A stretch of 7,498 nt of DNA from Chloroflexota bacterium (GTDB lineage: Bacteria > Chloroflexota > UBA6077): positions 1 through 7,498 of the forward strand of contig JAJYKO010000243.1 of NCBI GenBank assembly GCA_021788565.1. Direction: 5' to 3'. The notes beneath the pieces are model-generated. The model did no database searches, was not told where the DNA came from, and saw nothing but the letters and a program-made list of their open reading frames with translations. A program made the translations under genes and the position numbers. Below are positions 6,416 through 7,498 of this stretch, one piece after another (the first letter of the stretch is position 1; the number at the start of each line of letters is the position of its first letter).

Positions 6416-7498
6416 ATGTTCGACCTTGTCTTGAAGGGCGGAACGGTTGTCGATCCGAGTCAGGGCCTCCACCGGGATCTGGACGTGGCCCTTTCCGCCG
6501 GGAAGATCGCCACTGTCCGCGCGGACATAGCCCCGTCAGAGGCCGACCGGAGCTTAGACGTATCGGGCAAACTCGTCATACCCGGGCTCATCGATCTTCA
6601 CGTCCACGTCTATTGGGGCGCTACTGCCCTTGGCGCGGACGCCGATCGGACCTGCTTGAGGCACGGCGTCACCACGGTGTTGGACTGCGGGAGTTTCGGC
6701 TCGGACAACTTCGAGGGCTTTAAGCGATGGATCGCCGAGGGATGTGACACGCGAGTGTACTCCCTGGTCCACCTATCATCTCTGGGTCTGGTGGGTATCG
6801 GCAAGGCGGGAGAGCTGGCAAACCCCGCCTACGCTGATCCCCGGGGCGCCGCAGAGCTCATACGGCGGCATCCAGACCTCGTCCTGGGGCTGAAGGTGAG
6901 GGCTACCGAGGCAGTGGTGGGCGGATCGTGTCTGCCCGCGCTGAAGATGGCTCGAGAGGCCGCCGACGACGTCGGCGCGCCTCTCATGGTCCACATCGGT
7001 GGCTCTAAGGAGTCACTTCCGCAGATACTTGCACAGCTCAAGGCCGGAGACATCATCACCCATTGTTTCACTCCCCGGCCGAATGGCCTGCTGGATGCCA
7101 ACGGCCGCGTATTCCCCGAGGTTTGGGAGGCACGTCAGCAAGGCGTGATTTTCGACTGCGCTCATGGCAGACCGCACTTCTCTTTCGAGGTGGCCAGCCG
7201 ACTATTGGACCAAGGCTTCTTCCCAGACACCATTAGCACGGACCTAACGCGTTTTTCGGCTGCCGAACTCGTTATTGACTTGCCCACAGTGATGACAAAG
7301 TGTCTCGCGCTGGGCATGTCACTCTCGCAGGTGATAGATCTGTCCACCCGCAGGCCGGCGGAGATCCTGGGTAAGTTCGATCTCATCGGGTCCCTGCGCC
7401 CGGGAATGGCTGCCGACGTGACCGTTCTCGACTGGGAGGGGGGAGAGTTTCCTCTCAGAGATGGGCCAGGCGTGACGCGAGTAGCCGAGCGGCGGCTA
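6416..7498 (+). CDS. COG3964-type amidohydrolase-superfamily deacetylase (partial)
   Basis: Cytoplasmic metal-dependent hydrolase of the amidohydrolase superfamily. The frame is open for 361 codons to the right edge; family members are about 380-430 residues, so only the C-terminus is missing. Metal-site residues are all visible: IDLHVHVYWG with His62 and His64, Lys160 in GLKVR (position of the usual carboxylated lysine), His193 in MVHIGG, His216 in ITHCF, and Asp276 in ISTDL. This pattern is that of the EF_0837/Atu3266 group (COG3964), often mis-annotated as dihydroorotase; as I recall, Atu3266 was shown to deacetylate acetyl-(R)-mandelate and related esters. The ATG at 6416 has GAGG at 6407-6410, a modest ribosome site. 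The 53-nt gap after tctC without a terminator suggests one transcript. A deacylase or amidase acting on the imported compound is the simplest reading, but the substrate is inferred only from context. Confidence 0.92.
   Translation, partial: MFDLVLKGGTVVDPSQGLHRDLDVALSAGKIATVRADIAPSEADRSLDVSGKLVIPGLIDLHVHVYWGATALGADADRTCLRHGVTTVLDCGSFGSDNFEGFKRWIAEGCDTRVYSLVHLSSLGLVGIGKAGELANPAYADPRGAAELIRRHPDLVLGLKVRATEAVVGGSCLPALKMAREAADDVGAPLMVHIGGSKESLPQILAQLKAGDIITHCFTPRPNGLLDANGRVFPEVWEARQQGVIFDCAHGRPHFSFEVASRLLDQGFFPDTISTDLTRFSAAELVIDLPTVMTKCLALGMSLSQVIDLSTRRPAEILGKFDLIGSLRPGMAADVTVLDWEGGEFPLRDGPGVTRVAERRL

Overview
The window is a GC-rich (roughly 60% by eye) stretch of bacterial chromosome carrying a small carboxylate uptake and catabolism locus. 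The solute-binding protein has a lipobox (Cys24) followed by an Ala/Pro/Thr-rich linker, which fits a monoderm-like organism. Chloroflexota would suit the overall look, but there is no phylogenetic marker here, so this is only a lean. The one tRNA gene does not encode CCA.

Layout, left to right. (1) Minus strand, 1-1439: tctA (cut by the left edge) preceded by tctB, the two membrane subunits of a tripartite tricarboxylate transporter (TTT). (2) Minus strand, 1612-2379: an IclR-family regulator (IclR-1) upstream of tctBA in the same direction. (3) Plus strand, 2601-3671: an Ldh2-type NAD(P)-dependent 2-hydroxyacid dehydrogenase, divergent from IclR-1. (4) Minus strand, 3817-3890: tRNA-Val(CAC) with a palindromic terminator. 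(5) About 300 nt of intergenic DNA with a 15-bp inverted repeat, then plus strand 4190-4966: a second IclR regulator (IclR-2), a close paralogue of IclR-1 (about 79% identical by hand alignment). (6) Plus strand, 5268-6362: tctC, the lipoprotein solute-binding subunit. (7) Plus strand, from 6416 past the right edge: a COG3964-type amidohydrolase-superfamily deacetylase.

The genes can be read as one system. TctC captures an organic acid and TctAB imports it. The COG3964-type hydrolase could remove an acyl group, and the Ldh2-type enzyme could oxidise the resulting 2-hydroxy acid. The substrate cannot be read from sequence. The most interesting signal is regulatory. Both iclR genes share an identical 19-nt leader element. 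A GATACTA/TAGTATC core recurs four times, each time in an intergenic region next to iclR-1, iclR-2 or tctBA, and at iclR-2 a 15-nt perfect palindrome containing it covers the -10 box. This suggests two near-identical regulators acting on overlapping operators, possibly with different effectors.
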